A stretch of DNA of 64,000 bases from UBA946 sp031550725 (GTDB lineage: Bacteria > Bacillota > Clostridia > Oscillospirales > Ruminococcaceae), in assembly GCA_031550725.1 (NCBI GenBank), contig JAVBOH010000009.1:186001-250000 (forward strand), in the 5' to 3' direction. This document shows positions 54,901-63,207 of the stretch, one piece after another; positions within the stretch are counted from its first letter, which is position 1; the number at the start of each line of letters is the position of its first letter. Both the position numbers and the translations under genes were made by a program. The notes under the pieces were generated by a model. The model made no database searches. It saw nothing but the letters and a program-made list of their open reading frames with translations, and was not told where the DNA came from.

Positions 54901-55403
54901 TCACCAAAAATATTCTTATATTTCTTAGCAGTTTCTCTTGCTGAATTATAGTCACCATTTTGCAAGTATCGTGGAATTTCACCTGCAATACATCCCGATA
55001 AAGCAATCAGACCATCATGATAACGTTCAAGAATTTCAAGGTCGACACGAGGTTTATTATAAAAGCCGTCAACATATGCAATCGACACAAGCTTGATTAA
55101 ATTCTGATAGCCGATGTTATTTTTACACAGCAAAACAAGATGATAAGGTTTGTTGTCAAGACCATGGGTTTTGTCGAAGCGTGTCCTTGGCGCAACATAA
55201 ACCTCACAGCCAATTATAGCCTTTATCCCCTGCTTTTTTGCCTCATTATAAAATTCAACAGCACAATACATATTGCCATGGTCAGTCACAGCGACAGCAC
55301 TCTGCCCTAAGCTTTTAACATGGCTTACTAAATCCTTTATTCTGCAAGCACCGTCCAAAAGACTGTACTCACTATGCAAATGCAGATGTACAAAATCGTT
55401 CAT
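51978..55403 (-). CDS. dnaE: DNA polymerase III alpha subunit DnaE
   Basis: 1141 aa. PHP domain (VHLHLHSEYSLLDGACRIKD, AVTDHGNMYCAVEFY), C-family polymerase core with GPGRGSGAGSLAAYCIGI and PDFDIDFCYEGRQRVIDYV (catalytic aspartates), fingers with YQEQVMEICRKMAGYSYGRA, HhH at about 840-900, and a C-terminal OB fold (VSIICVVQSTKLFNTKKGAK). The length and PHP-first order place it in the DnaE class rather than PolC. AGGGGAT precedes the ATG. Confidence 0.98.
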   Translation of the reverse strand: MNDFVHLHLHSEYSLLDGACRIKDLVSHVKSLGQSAVAVTDHGNMYCAVEFYNEAKKQGIKAIIGCEVYVAPRTRFDKTHGLDNKPYHLVLLCKNNIGYQNLIKLVSIAYVDGFYNKPRVDLEILERYHDGLIALSGCIAGEIPRYLQNGDYNSARETAKKYKNIFGDGNYYIEVQNHEIREEVSILPLLYRLSKELDIPLCATNDAHYIAKEDAKVQKVLMAIQTNSSLKEQNSEYFPTNEFYIKTYDEMMNIFRNVPQAVQNTVKIAEMCNVEFEFGVIKLPRFDVKGYEHLQNPEYFKGLCYKGMKKRYGENPAEHIVKRMDYELDVITKMGYVDYYLIVWDFIRYAREQKIPVGPGRGSGAGSLAAYCIGITNVDPIKYSLLFERFLNPERVSMPDFDIDFCYEGRQRVIDYVVKKYGTERVAQIVTFGTMAAKGAIRDVARVLDMPYSTSDRISKMIHWGMDLKTALNENDDLLKMYNSDMNIHELVDTAIKIEGMPRHTSTHAAGVVISDAPVSDYVPVQKIEDSVITQYPMNILESLGLLKMDFLGLRNLTVIRDCENEIKKTDSDFDINKIPLDDKDVFEMMSQGKTLGVFQFESNGMKQVLSRLKPVSIEDLIAVVSLYRPGPMDSIPKYIENRHNPKKVTYKHEILRDILDVTYGCIVYQEQVMEICRKMAGYSYGRADLVRRAMAKKKADVMEKERGAFIEGAMKNGVSREIADDIFNEMSGFASYAFNKSHAAAYALISYQTAYLKCHFYSEYMAALMTSVLDSTGKLMEYIADCEKNCVKILRPDVNLSMGGFTKADGGIRFALLAVKNLGTNIIDSIINERENNGNFTSLQNFCERIDDRSMNKRAVENLIKCGAFDSFALNRHQMVENFKILMNKPHDSSRFNIEGQMDFFGISNNDIETSVDMKINDIPEFDITILLEMERDASGIYISGHPLQKYDAYANARKLIKINEIINEDTKIKDGDTVSIICVVQSTKLFNTKKGAKMLFVQLEDATGEVEAIVFPDLFITCGNLFQKGDILFVTSKVSYKDDEPKLLIDTVLKPEQFIQASKNMNIYVRCKSDDSDMHEKIMDVIQDKKYQGKSKILLYFYDINKKAMPKNACTVNVDADLLNLLSKIAGVDNIALGR

Positions 55404-55455
55404 TTTAATATCCCCTTGATTTTTGGGTCAGCAAATTAATATGTGTGAAATTGAT

Positions 55456-55523
55456 TGTAGTGGTGAACTGTGTTGGTCCGAAAATATCTGATATGTCACG
55501 GGTGAACACAGTTCGTCCCTGCA
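55456..55523. repeat. Palindromic intergenic element, TGTAGGG family
   Basis: 68 bp; left arm TGTAGTGGTGAACTGTGTT and right arm GTGAACACAGTTCGTCCCTG pair imperfectly. The right arm closely matches 880-903. Lies between whiA and dnaE. Confidence 0.6.
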
Positions 55524-55530
55524 AACCATA

Positions 55531-56457
55531 TTATTTACTCTTTTCACGTTCCTCACGAAGTTCCTCTGCAATCTGAGATATCCTTTTAAGGCGGTGGTTT
55601 GCACCAGAACGTCCAAGCGGTTTGTCAAGAGCCTCACCAAGCTCACGCAATGACATTTCAGGAAACTCGAGCCTGATTTCAGCTATGTTAATCAAATCAT
55701 TAGGCAGGCTTTCAAGCCCAATTGTATCTATAATATATTCGATATCCGCAATTTGTTTTTCCGAGGCATTCAGTGTTCGTTCGATATTAGCCGAGTCGCA
55801 GTTCGCAATTCGGTTAGCCTTGTTGCGTATATCCTTTAAAATTTTCGTGTTCATCAGCTCAATTGAGGACATCGTCGCTCCCATAAATGTCATAAAATCC
55901 TCAATATCCTCGCTGCCTTTCATATAAATGATATAATACCCTTTTCTGTCCGTGGATTTCGCATTTATCCCAAGGTTATTTATAACATTTAAAAGGTCAT
56001 TCTTTAACTCCTCGAAAGGAATTGCAAACTCAAGATGATATTCTTTCATCGGGTCTGTGATACTTCCGCATGATAAAAATGCTCCTGATAAAAACGCAAA
56101 AACATTGTTGTTATCTATATTTTCTGCTATAATTCTGTGTATAAGCTTGCGGCTTGAAATATGATAACGATAGATAATTTCTTCTCTATGGCGTTCCTCG
56201 TTAATGTTTAAAATATATATTTTTGATGTATCCTTGCGTTCTGATACATTCATGCTCACTACTTTATTTTCACCAAGCAAATCATCTGCAAGATCGCAAA
56301 AAAGCTTTGCTGCAAGGTCATTTTCAGTCTGAAATGTTATAGCTTCTGCTGAAAAACAACGGCAAAACAAAAGCATACCATAAAAACAGGCATACTTTCT
56401 ATCCCTGTCGCTAATCAGCGTACATAATTCTTTTTTTACATCATATGAAAATGACAT
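55531..56457 (-). CDS. whiA: DNA-binding protein WhiA
   Basis: 308 aa from the ATG at 56457; the TTG nine bases earlier touches AAAGGA. N-terminal LAGLIDADG-like domain (FAFLSGAFLSCGSI, HLEFAIPFEELKNDL, YYIIYMKGSEDIEDFM) and C-terminal HTH: NLPNDLINIAEIR-like stretch then LRELGEALDKPLGRSGANHR. Sporulation or division regulator conserved in Gram-positives. The usual partners yvcJ and yvcK are not adjacent. Confidence 0.95.
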   Translation of the reverse strand: MSFSYDVKKELCTLISDRDRKYACFYGMLLFCRCFSAEAITFQTENDLAAKLFCDLADDLLGENKVVSMNVSERKDTSKIYILNINEERHREEIIYRYHISSRKLIHRIIAENIDNNNVFAFLSGAFLSCGSITDPMKEYHLEFAIPFEELKNDLLNVINNLGINAKSTDRKGYYIIYMKGSEDIEDFMTFMGATMSSIELMNTKILKDIRNKANRIANCDSANIERTLNASEKQIADIEYIIDTIGLESLPNDLINIAEIRLEFPEMSLRELGEALDKPLGRSGANHRLKRISQIAEELREEREKSK

Positions 56458-56492
56458 ATTACTCAATCCTTTATATGATTTTATATAGCAAA

Positions 56493-56550
56493 TATTGGGC
56501 TTTCATTAAAATGCACTATAAATGTAGGCATTTTAAATGAAAACCCAATA
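56493..56550 (-). terminator. Long hairpin between the solute-binding protein gene and whiA
   Basis: About 22-bp imperfect stem (56493-56514 with 56528-56550) with TATTGGG/CCCAATA at its base. No clear T-run, so it may be a processing or leader structure. Confidence 0.5.
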
Positions 56551-56673
56551 ATTTATTTTAGGAAAAATTTAAAGCTGTTTAAGTTAGAAATAAGTTAAGA
56601 AACTAATAAAACACCCCACGAGCCCATGCAAACATTTTTTATATAGCTTTGTGACAAGGAGGTATAGGTATAC

Positions 56674-58050
56674 TTATGAAAGACTTGAATTATAGCCATT
56701 CAAAGCTTCGCTGATAAGATATTCATATTCCTCACGGAGCTGTGCCCATGATTCAGAATTTTCATCAGTAACGAATGTAATGTTGCCAACAACATCAGCA
56801 ATTGCATTATTTGTATCAGCATCAAAGCCCTCATAAATATCATTTACAAAACTAAAATTGCCAATATCATGGAATGACTTGATATAGTCATACTGCTCAG
56901 AAGTATAACCCTTTTCGGTCATTTCGCTCTGCTTTGTGATAGCACCCAGCTCCTCATCAATCTGAACAAGTCTTATCATGTTGATAAATGCTGCTGCGCC
57001 CTCAATATTCTTAGAACCTCTTGGCACTAAATAGCCGAAAGTTGAAACGCTGTAATAGTAATCATCTGCAGCAGGATCTCTTGGGAATGGTACTATTTTG
57101 ATATCAGAATCTGCATGATCGTTGCAATATCCTGCATACATCCATATACCAATACCCTGAAATGCTGATAGTCCGTTTAGAAGTGGATCAGCTTCAGTGC
57201 CGTACATACCCTCGCCTCTGTATGCAAGACCATCACGTCTTAGTTCTTCAAGAAACAATGCTGCACGCTCAATCTTCTGATTTCTCATGTTATTAACAAG
57301 CTTGCCATTCTCAATTCCAATTACTGGTACGCCAGTTGAGTCAAAAATACTAAATCCGTTAACGCCATAATATCCGCATAATGCATCAGGAACATTATCA
57401 ACAAAGTTAACCATACAGCTCTTGTAAGTATCCCAAGTCCAGTTACCAGCATCATAAAGCTCGTTTGGATTGTCAATACCATAATCCTCGAAAAGACTGC
57501 CGTTATACATTAGCCAGTATGGTGATGCCTCTGCAACCCATGGATAGTAATAATGCTTGTTATCCCATGTAAAGCTGTTAACAATATCCTCCATACCCTT
57601 CCACTGCGGCAAAGTAAGGTCGATATAATCAGTCAAGTCCTCATACATATCCAAGGACATCAAATGTGGAAATGTGTTGCCGTCCTTGTCAACTAAATCA
57701 GGTGAATCTCCTGATAAAATAAGTGTTGCAAGTCTATCTGTGCGCTCTGCCCATGTTGTTGGATAGTATTCAATAGTTCCACCGTAGGTTTCTTCAAAAA
57801 GCTTTACAGCAGGTTTAATATCACCTGATAAACGGAAATCATAAAATCCTAGATATGTTATGTTTGGATTTTCAAGTGTTGTAGTTTTATCTATTTCAAC
57901 ATTGCTTAAATCAACTGGATTTTTGAGGTCATCATCTAATGTATTAACTGTTGTAAGCTCGGTTACTTCCTCTTTTCCGCCTGCGGTACATCCTGTTACA
58001 ACAAATGCAAGACACAGTAAAAATGCTGCTGCTTTAATTTGTTTTTTCAT
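56674..58050 (-). CDS. Extracellular solute-binding lipoprotein (family 1)
   Basis: 458 aa. Lipobox VTGC (Cys21). Cluster-1 sugar-binding fold: VKLFEETYGGTIEYYPTTWA, LATLILSGDSPDLVDKDG, NWTWDTYKSCMVNFV and FLVPRGSKNIEGAAAFINMI-like region. Probably binds oligosaccharides released by the neighbouring glycosidases for an ABC importer; no permease or ATPase in the window. GGAGGATAAAT precedes the ATG. It has its own promoter. Confidence 0.9.
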   Translation of the reverse strand: MKKQIKAAAFLLCLAFVVTGCTAGGKEEVTELTTVNTLDDDLKNPVDLSNVEIDKTTTLENPNITYLGFYDFRLSGDIKPAVKLFEETYGGTIEYYPTTWAERTDRLATLILSGDSPDLVDKDGNTFPHLMSLDMYEDLTDYIDLTLPQWKGMEDIVNSFTWDNKHYYYPWVAEASPYWLMYNGSLFEDYGIDNPNELYDAGNWTWDTYKSCMVNFVDNVPDALCGYYGVNGFSIFDSTGVPVIGIENGKLVNNMRNQKIERAALFLEELRRDGLAYRGEGMYGTEADPLLNGLSAFQGIGIWMYAGYCNDHADSDIKIVPFPRDPAADDYYYSVSTFGYLVPRGSKNIEGAAAFINMIRLVQIDEELGAITKQSEMTEKGYTSEQYDYIKSFHDIGNFSFVNDIYEGFDADTNNAIADVVGNITFVTDENSESWAQLREEYEYLISEALNGYNSSLS

Positions 58051-58079
58051 ATTTATCCTCCATAAAATTATTCATTTTT

Positions 58080-58147
58080 ATTATACTATATAATAATCGT
58101 TTCGTCAACATATTTTTTATATGGGTCGTCGATGACGCCGACCCATA
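58080..58147 (-). promoter_or_regulatory. Promoter of the solute-binding protein gene with upstream palindrome
   Basis: Minus strand TTGACG (58103-58108), 17 bp, TATAAT (58080-58085). A perfect 9-bp inverted repeat TATGGGTCG/CGACCCATA (58120-58128 with 58139-58147) lies 11 bp upstream of the -35. It could be a GH5 terminator, an operator or a short member of the TGTAGGG-like repeats. Confidence 0.6.
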
Positions 58148-58170
58148 CATTATTATTTTCCAAGGTTTAA

Positions 58171-59337
58171 TTATGCATTATCATCCGCTTTGTATTTTTC
58201 GTGGATATCCTTAAAATTCTTTTCAAGCTGCGGGTCAATCATTTTGCATTCAGTACGCTTGTAGAAAACATCTGTGATATCCCATACAACAGGACAAATA
58301 CCCTTTGAATATGCCGATTCGCATACAGTTGTCATGAAATATCTAACCATTTCTTCTGTCTTATTCTTTGTCGAAACGCCAAACTCACCCATAATTACAG
58401 GTATACCCTTGTCAATATAATTAGTTTTCATCATATTAAGGTTGTTTTCAAGCTCTGCTAGGTCTGCATCAGTTCCCCATTCGGTACGAGCTTTACCCCA
58501 GCTAGCATCCTTTTCAAGAATACAAAATGTTGCAGGAGTATAGTAATGAATTGAAATTGCCATACGGTTAGACGGGTCATTAGGCATTTTGAAAAGCTCG
58601 TCACAGGTAAGCTCAATATCAGTTGAATAACCAGCAATAAGCAAATGACGCTTTTCATTTTTTGTACCAGATGCTCTTACAAGAGTTACAAACTCCTGAT
58701 TAATCTCATTGGCAATAGCATAAGCTTCTTCTTTACCATCCTTGCTTCCCCATCTGTTCCAGAGTTTTTCAAAATTAAGTTCCTCATTCAATGACTCGAA
58801 CATAAGCTTATCGCCATAATCCTTATATTCCTCACAAAGCTGTGTCCAGATACGCTTATATTTTTTCATGCAGTTTTCCTTGTCAGTCGGGAACTTTTCC
58901 CACCATCCGCCATCATAGTGAATGTTTAGGATAACATACATATCTTCATCCAAAATCCAGTCAACAACCTCATGAACACGAGCCATATATGCAGGATTGA
59001 TTGTATAATCATCACCCATCATATTTGACCATGCCACAGGAACACGCATAACACCAAAGCCTGCATCCTTATATCCTTTAATCATTTCCTTTGTGATAAT
59101 AGGACTTCCCCAGCCTCTTTCATAGTTTGAAACAGCAGAATTACTTATCCAGCTTCCGCATGCTTCGAACGTATTGCCAAGATTAATTCCAATACCCATA
59201 TCAGCAACAATTTCAGTGGTTGTCAGCTCACGCATTTTGCCTGTTTTGTTATCGTCGGCAGACACCGAGCATCCTGCAAGTGCAGTAACAATCATTGCTC
59301 CAGCCAAAAGAGCCGAGATAATTTTCTTTTTTATCAT
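58171..59337 (-). CDS. GH5-family endoglucanase-like lipoprotein
   Basis: 388 aa. Lipobox LAGC (Cys23). GH5 barrel with NLGNTFEACG, VMRVPVAWSN, NIHYDGGWW, acid/base Glu185 in FESLNEELN, IHYYTP and nucleophile Glu318 in PVIMGEFGVS. Acts on beta-1,4-glucans or mannans at the cell surface; no carbohydrate-binding module, dockerin or cohesin. AAGGAGG precedes the ATG. 24 bases downstream of the GH43 gene, so one operon. Confidence 0.93.
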   Translation of the reverse strand: MIKKKIISALLAGAMIVTALAGCSVSADDNKTGKMRELTTTEIVADMGIGINLGNTFEACGSWISNSAVSNYERGWGSPIITKEMIKGYKDAGFGVMRVPVAWSNMMGDDYTINPAYMARVHEVVDWILDEDMYVILNIHYDGGWWEKFPTDKENCMKKYKRIWTQLCEEYKDYGDKLMFESLNEELNFEKLWNRWGSKDGKEEAYAIANEINQEFVTLVRASGTKNEKRHLLIAGYSTDIELTCDELFKMPNDPSNRMAISIHYYTPATFCILEKDASWGKARTEWGTDADLAELENNLNMMKTNYIDKGIPVIMGEFGVSTKNKTEEMVRYFMTTVCESAYSKGICPVVWDITDVFYKRTECKMIDPQLEKNFKDIHEKYKADDNA

Positions 59338-59361
59338 ACTTTCCTCCTTAAAACATATGAA

Positions 59362-60687
59362 TTACTTCATAAACGTAAATGATACCAATTCAAATAAATG
59401 TCTGTTAGCAAAAAGGCTCTGGAAGAAGTCCCCGATTGCATCATGTCCATCCTCAATTTTGAAGTATAAAGCATGACGTCCTGTAACTGCTTTCACACGC
59501 TGTGTGATAACCGCATCATCAGTACCGATGTCAATAACACCTATTTCCTCACCGTCAGGACTGTCAATCATGATATGCATTTTTGCCTTTGCTCCAAGTC
59601 CTTTGACAGTACAAGCAAATTCCATAGTCTTGCTTGAGAAATCATCACCGAAATCAAAGTATTTATATCCGATTACACATCCTGCAGTAATGTTTGTTAC
59701 AACTCTTGTGAACACATTTTTCTCATTGATAAAGCATCCGCCTGTCAAATAACAAGTGATATCCGCATTTGTAATTTTGTATGGTGACAATGACTTTTCA
59801 AACCCTAGTGAAGTCATTTCAACCTGTGGGATAGTGCCATCCTCGAGAATTTCAATTCTCTCAACGCAGGCACGTCTTGACATGATTGTGTTGTTTGTCA
59901 TACGATGATAGAAAATATACCACTGACCGTTGATATTGCATATTGAGCCATGGTCATTACCGCCGTTGAAATTAATACCATTGTCAACAATTGTACCCTT
60001 GTATTCAAAAGGTCCTGTTGGCTTGTCACCGATTGCATAATCAAGACGGCTGCCAATCTTTGGTGAGTAGATAAAGTAGTATTTATCCCCAACCTTACGA
60101 AGTGAACATCCCTCAAAGAAACCACGTTCTTCCTCGGATGTCGGTATGATGTCAAGCTGATATGTGCCATCGATAACGTCAGTCATATTATTGCCGTCAA
60201 TCTCGCACATATACGAGCCTAAGAAACCACAGTAAATGAACACTCTGCCGTCATCATCAACAAGTACTCCTGGGTCAATAAATGTGCCGTCATCATAGTG
60301 ATTTTCAATGTTGTAATTATACTGAGATACAAACTCGAAAGGACCTTCAGGCTTGTCACTGACAGCGATACAGCCCTTTGCTCCAACTATATATGCATAC
60401 AAATAATATTTGCCGTCTTTTTCTACAACATCAGGAGCGAAAAGCTCTTTTGTTGTATAATCAACATCAGATGGATGATCCTCATCAGGACGTGTATGGA
60501 AGATATCACCATGACAAGTCCAGTCATTCAGGTTGTCAAGCGGTGCTGACCATACCTTTAATTTGAAGTCGCAGAATGCTGCTGAAGCAGCTCTGTCATG
60601 TGAGCCATAGATATAAACTCTGTCACCAAAAACTCTTGGTTCGCCGTCAGGAATGTATTCCCATAATGGTAAAATTGGATTTGCCAT
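59362..60687 (-). CDS. GH43-family glycosidase with C-terminal CBM6-like domain
   Basis: 441 aa from the ATG at 60687 behind AAGGAGA; the ATG 18 bases earlier overlaps that site. No signal peptide, so likely cytoplasmic. Five-bladed propeller: PRVFGDRVYIYGSHD, DVEKDGKYYLYAYIVG, FIDPGVLVDDDGRVFIYCGF, FEGCSLRKVGDKYYFIYSPK and NDHGSICNINGQWYIFYHRM. The last 120 residues resemble a CBM6 beta-sandwich. Probably a xylosidase or arabinofuranosidase processing imported oligosaccharides. First gene of the GH43-GH5 operon. Confidence 0.92.
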   Translation of the reverse strand: MANPILPLWEYIPDGEPRVFGDRVYIYGSHDRAASAAFCDFKLKVWSAPLDNLNDWTCHGDIFHTRPDEDHPSDVDYTTKELFAPDVVEKDGKYYLYAYIVGAKGCIAVSDKPEGPFEFVSQYNYNIENHYDDGTFIDPGVLVDDDGRVFIYCGFLGSYMCEIDGNNMTDVIDGTYQLDIIPTSEEERGFFEGCSLRKVGDKYYFIYSPKIGSRLDYAIGDKPTGPFEYKGTIVDNGINFNGGNDHGSICNINGQWYIFYHRMTNNTIMSRRACVERIEILEDGTIPQVEMTSLGFEKSLSPYKITNADITCYLTGGCFINEKNVFTRVVTNITAGCVIGYKYFDFGDDFSSKTMEFACTVKGLGAKAKMHIMIDSPDGEEIGVIDIGTDDAVITQRVKAVTGRHALYFKIEDGHDAIGDFFQSLFANRHLFELVSFTFMK

Positions 60688-60849
60688 ATTTTTTCTCCTT
60701 TTCATGTGCAGTTGATGTGATAAATTTTCGTATGGGCAATTATTAATAGCTCCTACATTTGTATTCCGTACGTTTATTTCGTGGGGGGATGAATGTACAT
60801 ATCATGTTGTACCAAAACCGTACGAATAACCCTTATGTTGTTTTCTTTG

Positions 60850-60917
60850 ATTTTACCACATATTTATTCACATAGCAATAAATTATTCAGACATTTTTTA
60901 GCACTATTCGGACATTT
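60850..60917 (-). promoter_or_regulatory. GH43-GH5 promoter with direct-repeat activator site
   Basis: Minus strand TTGCTA (60873-60878), 17 bp, TAAAAT (60850-60855). Just upstream of the -35 lie two 12-bp direct repeats, ATTCAGACATTT (60885-60896) and ATTCGGACATTT (60906-60917), exactly 21 bp apart on the same DNA face. This is how AraC-type activators bind; no regulator gene is near. The rest of 60688-61106 contains a degenerate palindrome near CGTACG and AT-rich DNA. Confidence 0.65.
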
Positions 60918-61106
60918 ACTATCTTTTGCTATATATTTATATCTAAAAGGTTAAATATTATTGTATCTATTGTACAACATATACTAAATATACATATTTT
61001 TCTGTGCATATATACAAATTTAACTTATGAATGAAAAAAAATTAATATCTAGTTTGTTTTATATTCAGAAACATAAAATTACATTCAACTTTGAAAGGGG
61101 TACATT

Positions 61107-63035
61107 ATGAAAATTAAAAAAGCACTGGCACTTACAATGACAGCCGTATTTTTAATCGGAAACATGAGTTTTTCCGTATCAGCAAAGGAACAAGCGGCAA
61201 AGAAAACTTATACAAACAATCCATCTCCATTAGCAAACCATAACCAAATCGATGAGTTTAAGATGGATACTCCTGTTGTTAAGGCAGAAGAATATTCAGG
61301 CTGGTATTCAAGCGGTGCATATCTTAGATGGAAAAGCATTGACCATGCTATTATGTATCAGGTTTACTCAAAGGAAAAGGGACAGGAAAAATTCAAGCTT
61401 TATGACACTATTTTAGGTGAGGAGCTTTATGTTTATACAAGTACTGAAACTGAGTTTATAGTCCGTGCAGTTTCATGGGATTACAGCGATAATCGTATTG
61501 TCAGCAAGTTTTCAAAGGAAGTTAAGGTTAAACCTTTACCTAGCAAATCTTCAAGTTATGATGATGCTATGGATGTAAGCTGTGGCGTTGAATCTGATGA
61601 AGATGTACTCTATGATGATTGTGATTATGAGTATGATGAATGCAACGATTATGAATATGTTGAACCAGAATATTACAACAACGAGGAATATGCAGCTGCA
61701 AAGGAAAGCACATTCAAATCCGTTAAAAAATATCCGCTTTCAACTTTCTCTGCAGATGTTGACACAGCAGCATATGCTAATCTGCGCAGATTAATTCGTG
61801 ACAATGAAAAAATTCCAACATCTGCAATCCGTATCGAGGAAATGCTTAACTATTTCGATTATAACTATAAACAGCCTGTTAAAGATGAGCCATTTTCCAT
61901 CACAACAGAAATTTCCGACTGTCCATGGAACTCAAAGGCACAGCTTTTAATGATTGGTGTTCAGGGTAAGGATATTGCAGAGGAAGATTTACCTGCATCC
62001 AACCTTGTTTTCCTCGTTGATGTAAGCGGCTCTATGTATTCAAGGGAAAAGCTTCCGCTTGTTAAGGAATCACTTATCAGCCTGACAAAAACCATGAGCA
62101 AAAAAGACAAGATTTCCATTGTTACCTATGCAGGCAACGAAAGAGTTGTGCTTGAGGGTGCAAGGGGCAATCAGGTTAAATGTATCACCGCAATAATGGA
62201 TTTGCTTGATGCTGACGGCTCAACAAACGGCGAAAGCGGCATTAACATGGCATATAATATTGCTGAAAAGTACTTTATGAAAAACGGTAATAACCGTGTT
62301 ATTATGGCTAGTGACGGCGATTTGAACGTTGGTATTCAAAGTGAGGATGCACTTATTAAGCTTATTGAAAAGAAACGTGAAACAGGTGTTTATTTCTCAA
62401 TTTTAGGCTTTGGCTCGGAAAATATCAAGGATAATAAAATGAAAGCCCTAGCCGCTAACGGCAACGGAAATTATAACTATATCGACAGCGTTACAGAGGC
62501 TAATAAAGTGCTTGTTGAGGAGCGTCGTGGCACATTATTCACTATCGCAAAGGACGTTAAATTACAGGTTCAGTTTGCTGCAACTCATGTCAAGGAATAC
62601 CGTCTGATTGGTTATGATTATCGTGCTTTGGAAAACAGCGACTTCGAGAATGACAAGAAAGATGCCGCAGAAATTGGTGCAGGACATACCGTAACAGTTT
62701 TGTATGAAATTATTCCTGCTGACAGCACCGCTGTAAATTCAAACACAATAGCAACCGTAAATATCCGCTACAAAGAGCCGGACAGCGACACATCAAAGCT
62801 TATCACAAAGTCAGTAACAGAGAATGAATACTCCGCAGCAATGAGTAAGAATATGAAGTTTGCCGCAGGTGTTGCAGAGGTTGGCATGATTTTGAAAAAC
62901 AGTGAATTCAAGGGTAAATCCACATTAACATCCGCACAAAAGCTTCTCAAGGACTATAAAAATTCCGATGATCTTTATAAAAAGGAATTTTATGAGCTGA
63001 TTTTGGAGCTAAAGGAAAATTACAGCTATAAATAA
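61107..63035 (+). CDS. Exported von Willebrand factor A protein (YfbK-like) with FN3-like domain
   Basis: 642 aa. Signal peptide 1-26 (cleavage after VSA). A fibronectin-III-like domain at about 60-140 (YLRWKSIDHAIMYQVYSKEK, TEFIVRAVSWDYSDN), then a very acidic Tyr/Asp-rich linker (170-205). YfbK-type N-terminal segment FSADVDTAAYANLRRLIRD leads to the vWA domain at about 290-470 with MIDAS NLVFLVDVSGSMYS, then a DUF3520-like end. Cells of this family act at the surface, in adhesion or assembly; partner unknown. GAAAGGGG precedes the ATG. No lipobox, so probably secreted. Confidence 0.88.
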   Translation: MKIKKALALTMTAVFLIGNMSFSVSAKEQAAKKTYTNNPSPLANHNQIDEFKMDTPVVKAEEYSGWYSSGAYLRWKSIDHAIMYQVYSKEKGQEKFKLYDTILGEELYVYTSTETEFIVRAVSWDYSDNRIVSKFSKEVKVKPLPSKSSSYDDAMDVSCGVESDEDVLYDDCDYEYDECNDYEYVEPEYYNNEEYAAAKESTFKSVKKYPLSTFSADVDTAAYANLRRLIRDNEKIPTSAIRIEEMLNYFDYNYKQPVKDEPFSITTEISDCPWNSKAQLLMIGVQGKDIAEEDLPASNLVFLVDVSGSMYSREKLPLVKESLISLTKTMSKKDKISIVTYAGNERVVLEGARGNQVKCITAIMDLLDADGSTNGESGINMAYNIAEKYFMKNGNNRVIMASDGDLNVGIQSEDALIKLIEKKRETGVYFSILGFGSENIKDNKMKALAANGNGNYNYIDSVTEANKVLVEERRGTLFTIAKDVKLQVQFAATHVKEYRLIGYDYRALENSDFENDKKDAAEIGAGHTVTVLYEIIPADSTAVNSNTIATVNIRYKEPDSDTSKLITKSVTENEYSAAMSKNMKFAAGVAEVGMILKNSEFKGKSTLTSAQKLLKDYKNSDDLYKKEFYELILELKENYSYK

Positions 63036-63042
63036 TTTTAAT

Positions 63043-63073
63043 AACTGCCGTATTAATTTACGGCAGTTTTTTT
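63043..63073 (+). terminator. Terminator of the vWA gene
   Basis: Perfect 10-bp stem AACTGCCGTA/TACGGCAGTT (63043-63052 with 63059-63068) and T7. Confidence 0.9.
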
Positions 63074-63109
63074 ATGCCTAAAACTTATATATCGCTTATT
63101 AAAAATAAT

Positions 63110-63162
63110 TTATCGTTTTTCGATAATTTACTATTGACATATGATAATTAATGTGTTATTAT
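63110..63162 (+). promoter_or_regulatory. Promoter and palindrome of the DUF2975-HTH pair
   Basis: TTGACA (63134-63139), 17 bp, TATTAT (63157-63162). A perfect palindrome TTATCG-TTTTT-CGATAA (63110-63126) lies eight bases upstream of the -35, a possible site for the HTH protein encoded downstream. Confidence 0.65.
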
Positions 63163-63207
63163 AATAAAAACAAAGCTTAAGCTTAATTAATGAAATGAGG
63201 AATATAT

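Noticed and set aside
56640..56717. Short plus-strand frame behind a strong AAGGAGGT near 56658
   Set aside because: Only 12 codons, overlapping the 3' end of the solute-binding protein gene on the other strand; likely chance.
58120..58147. Palindrome before the binding-protein promoter as a rho-independent terminator for the GH5 gene
   Set aside because: It is followed by A-rich, not T-rich, sequence on the minus strand; kept only as an unexplained palindrome.
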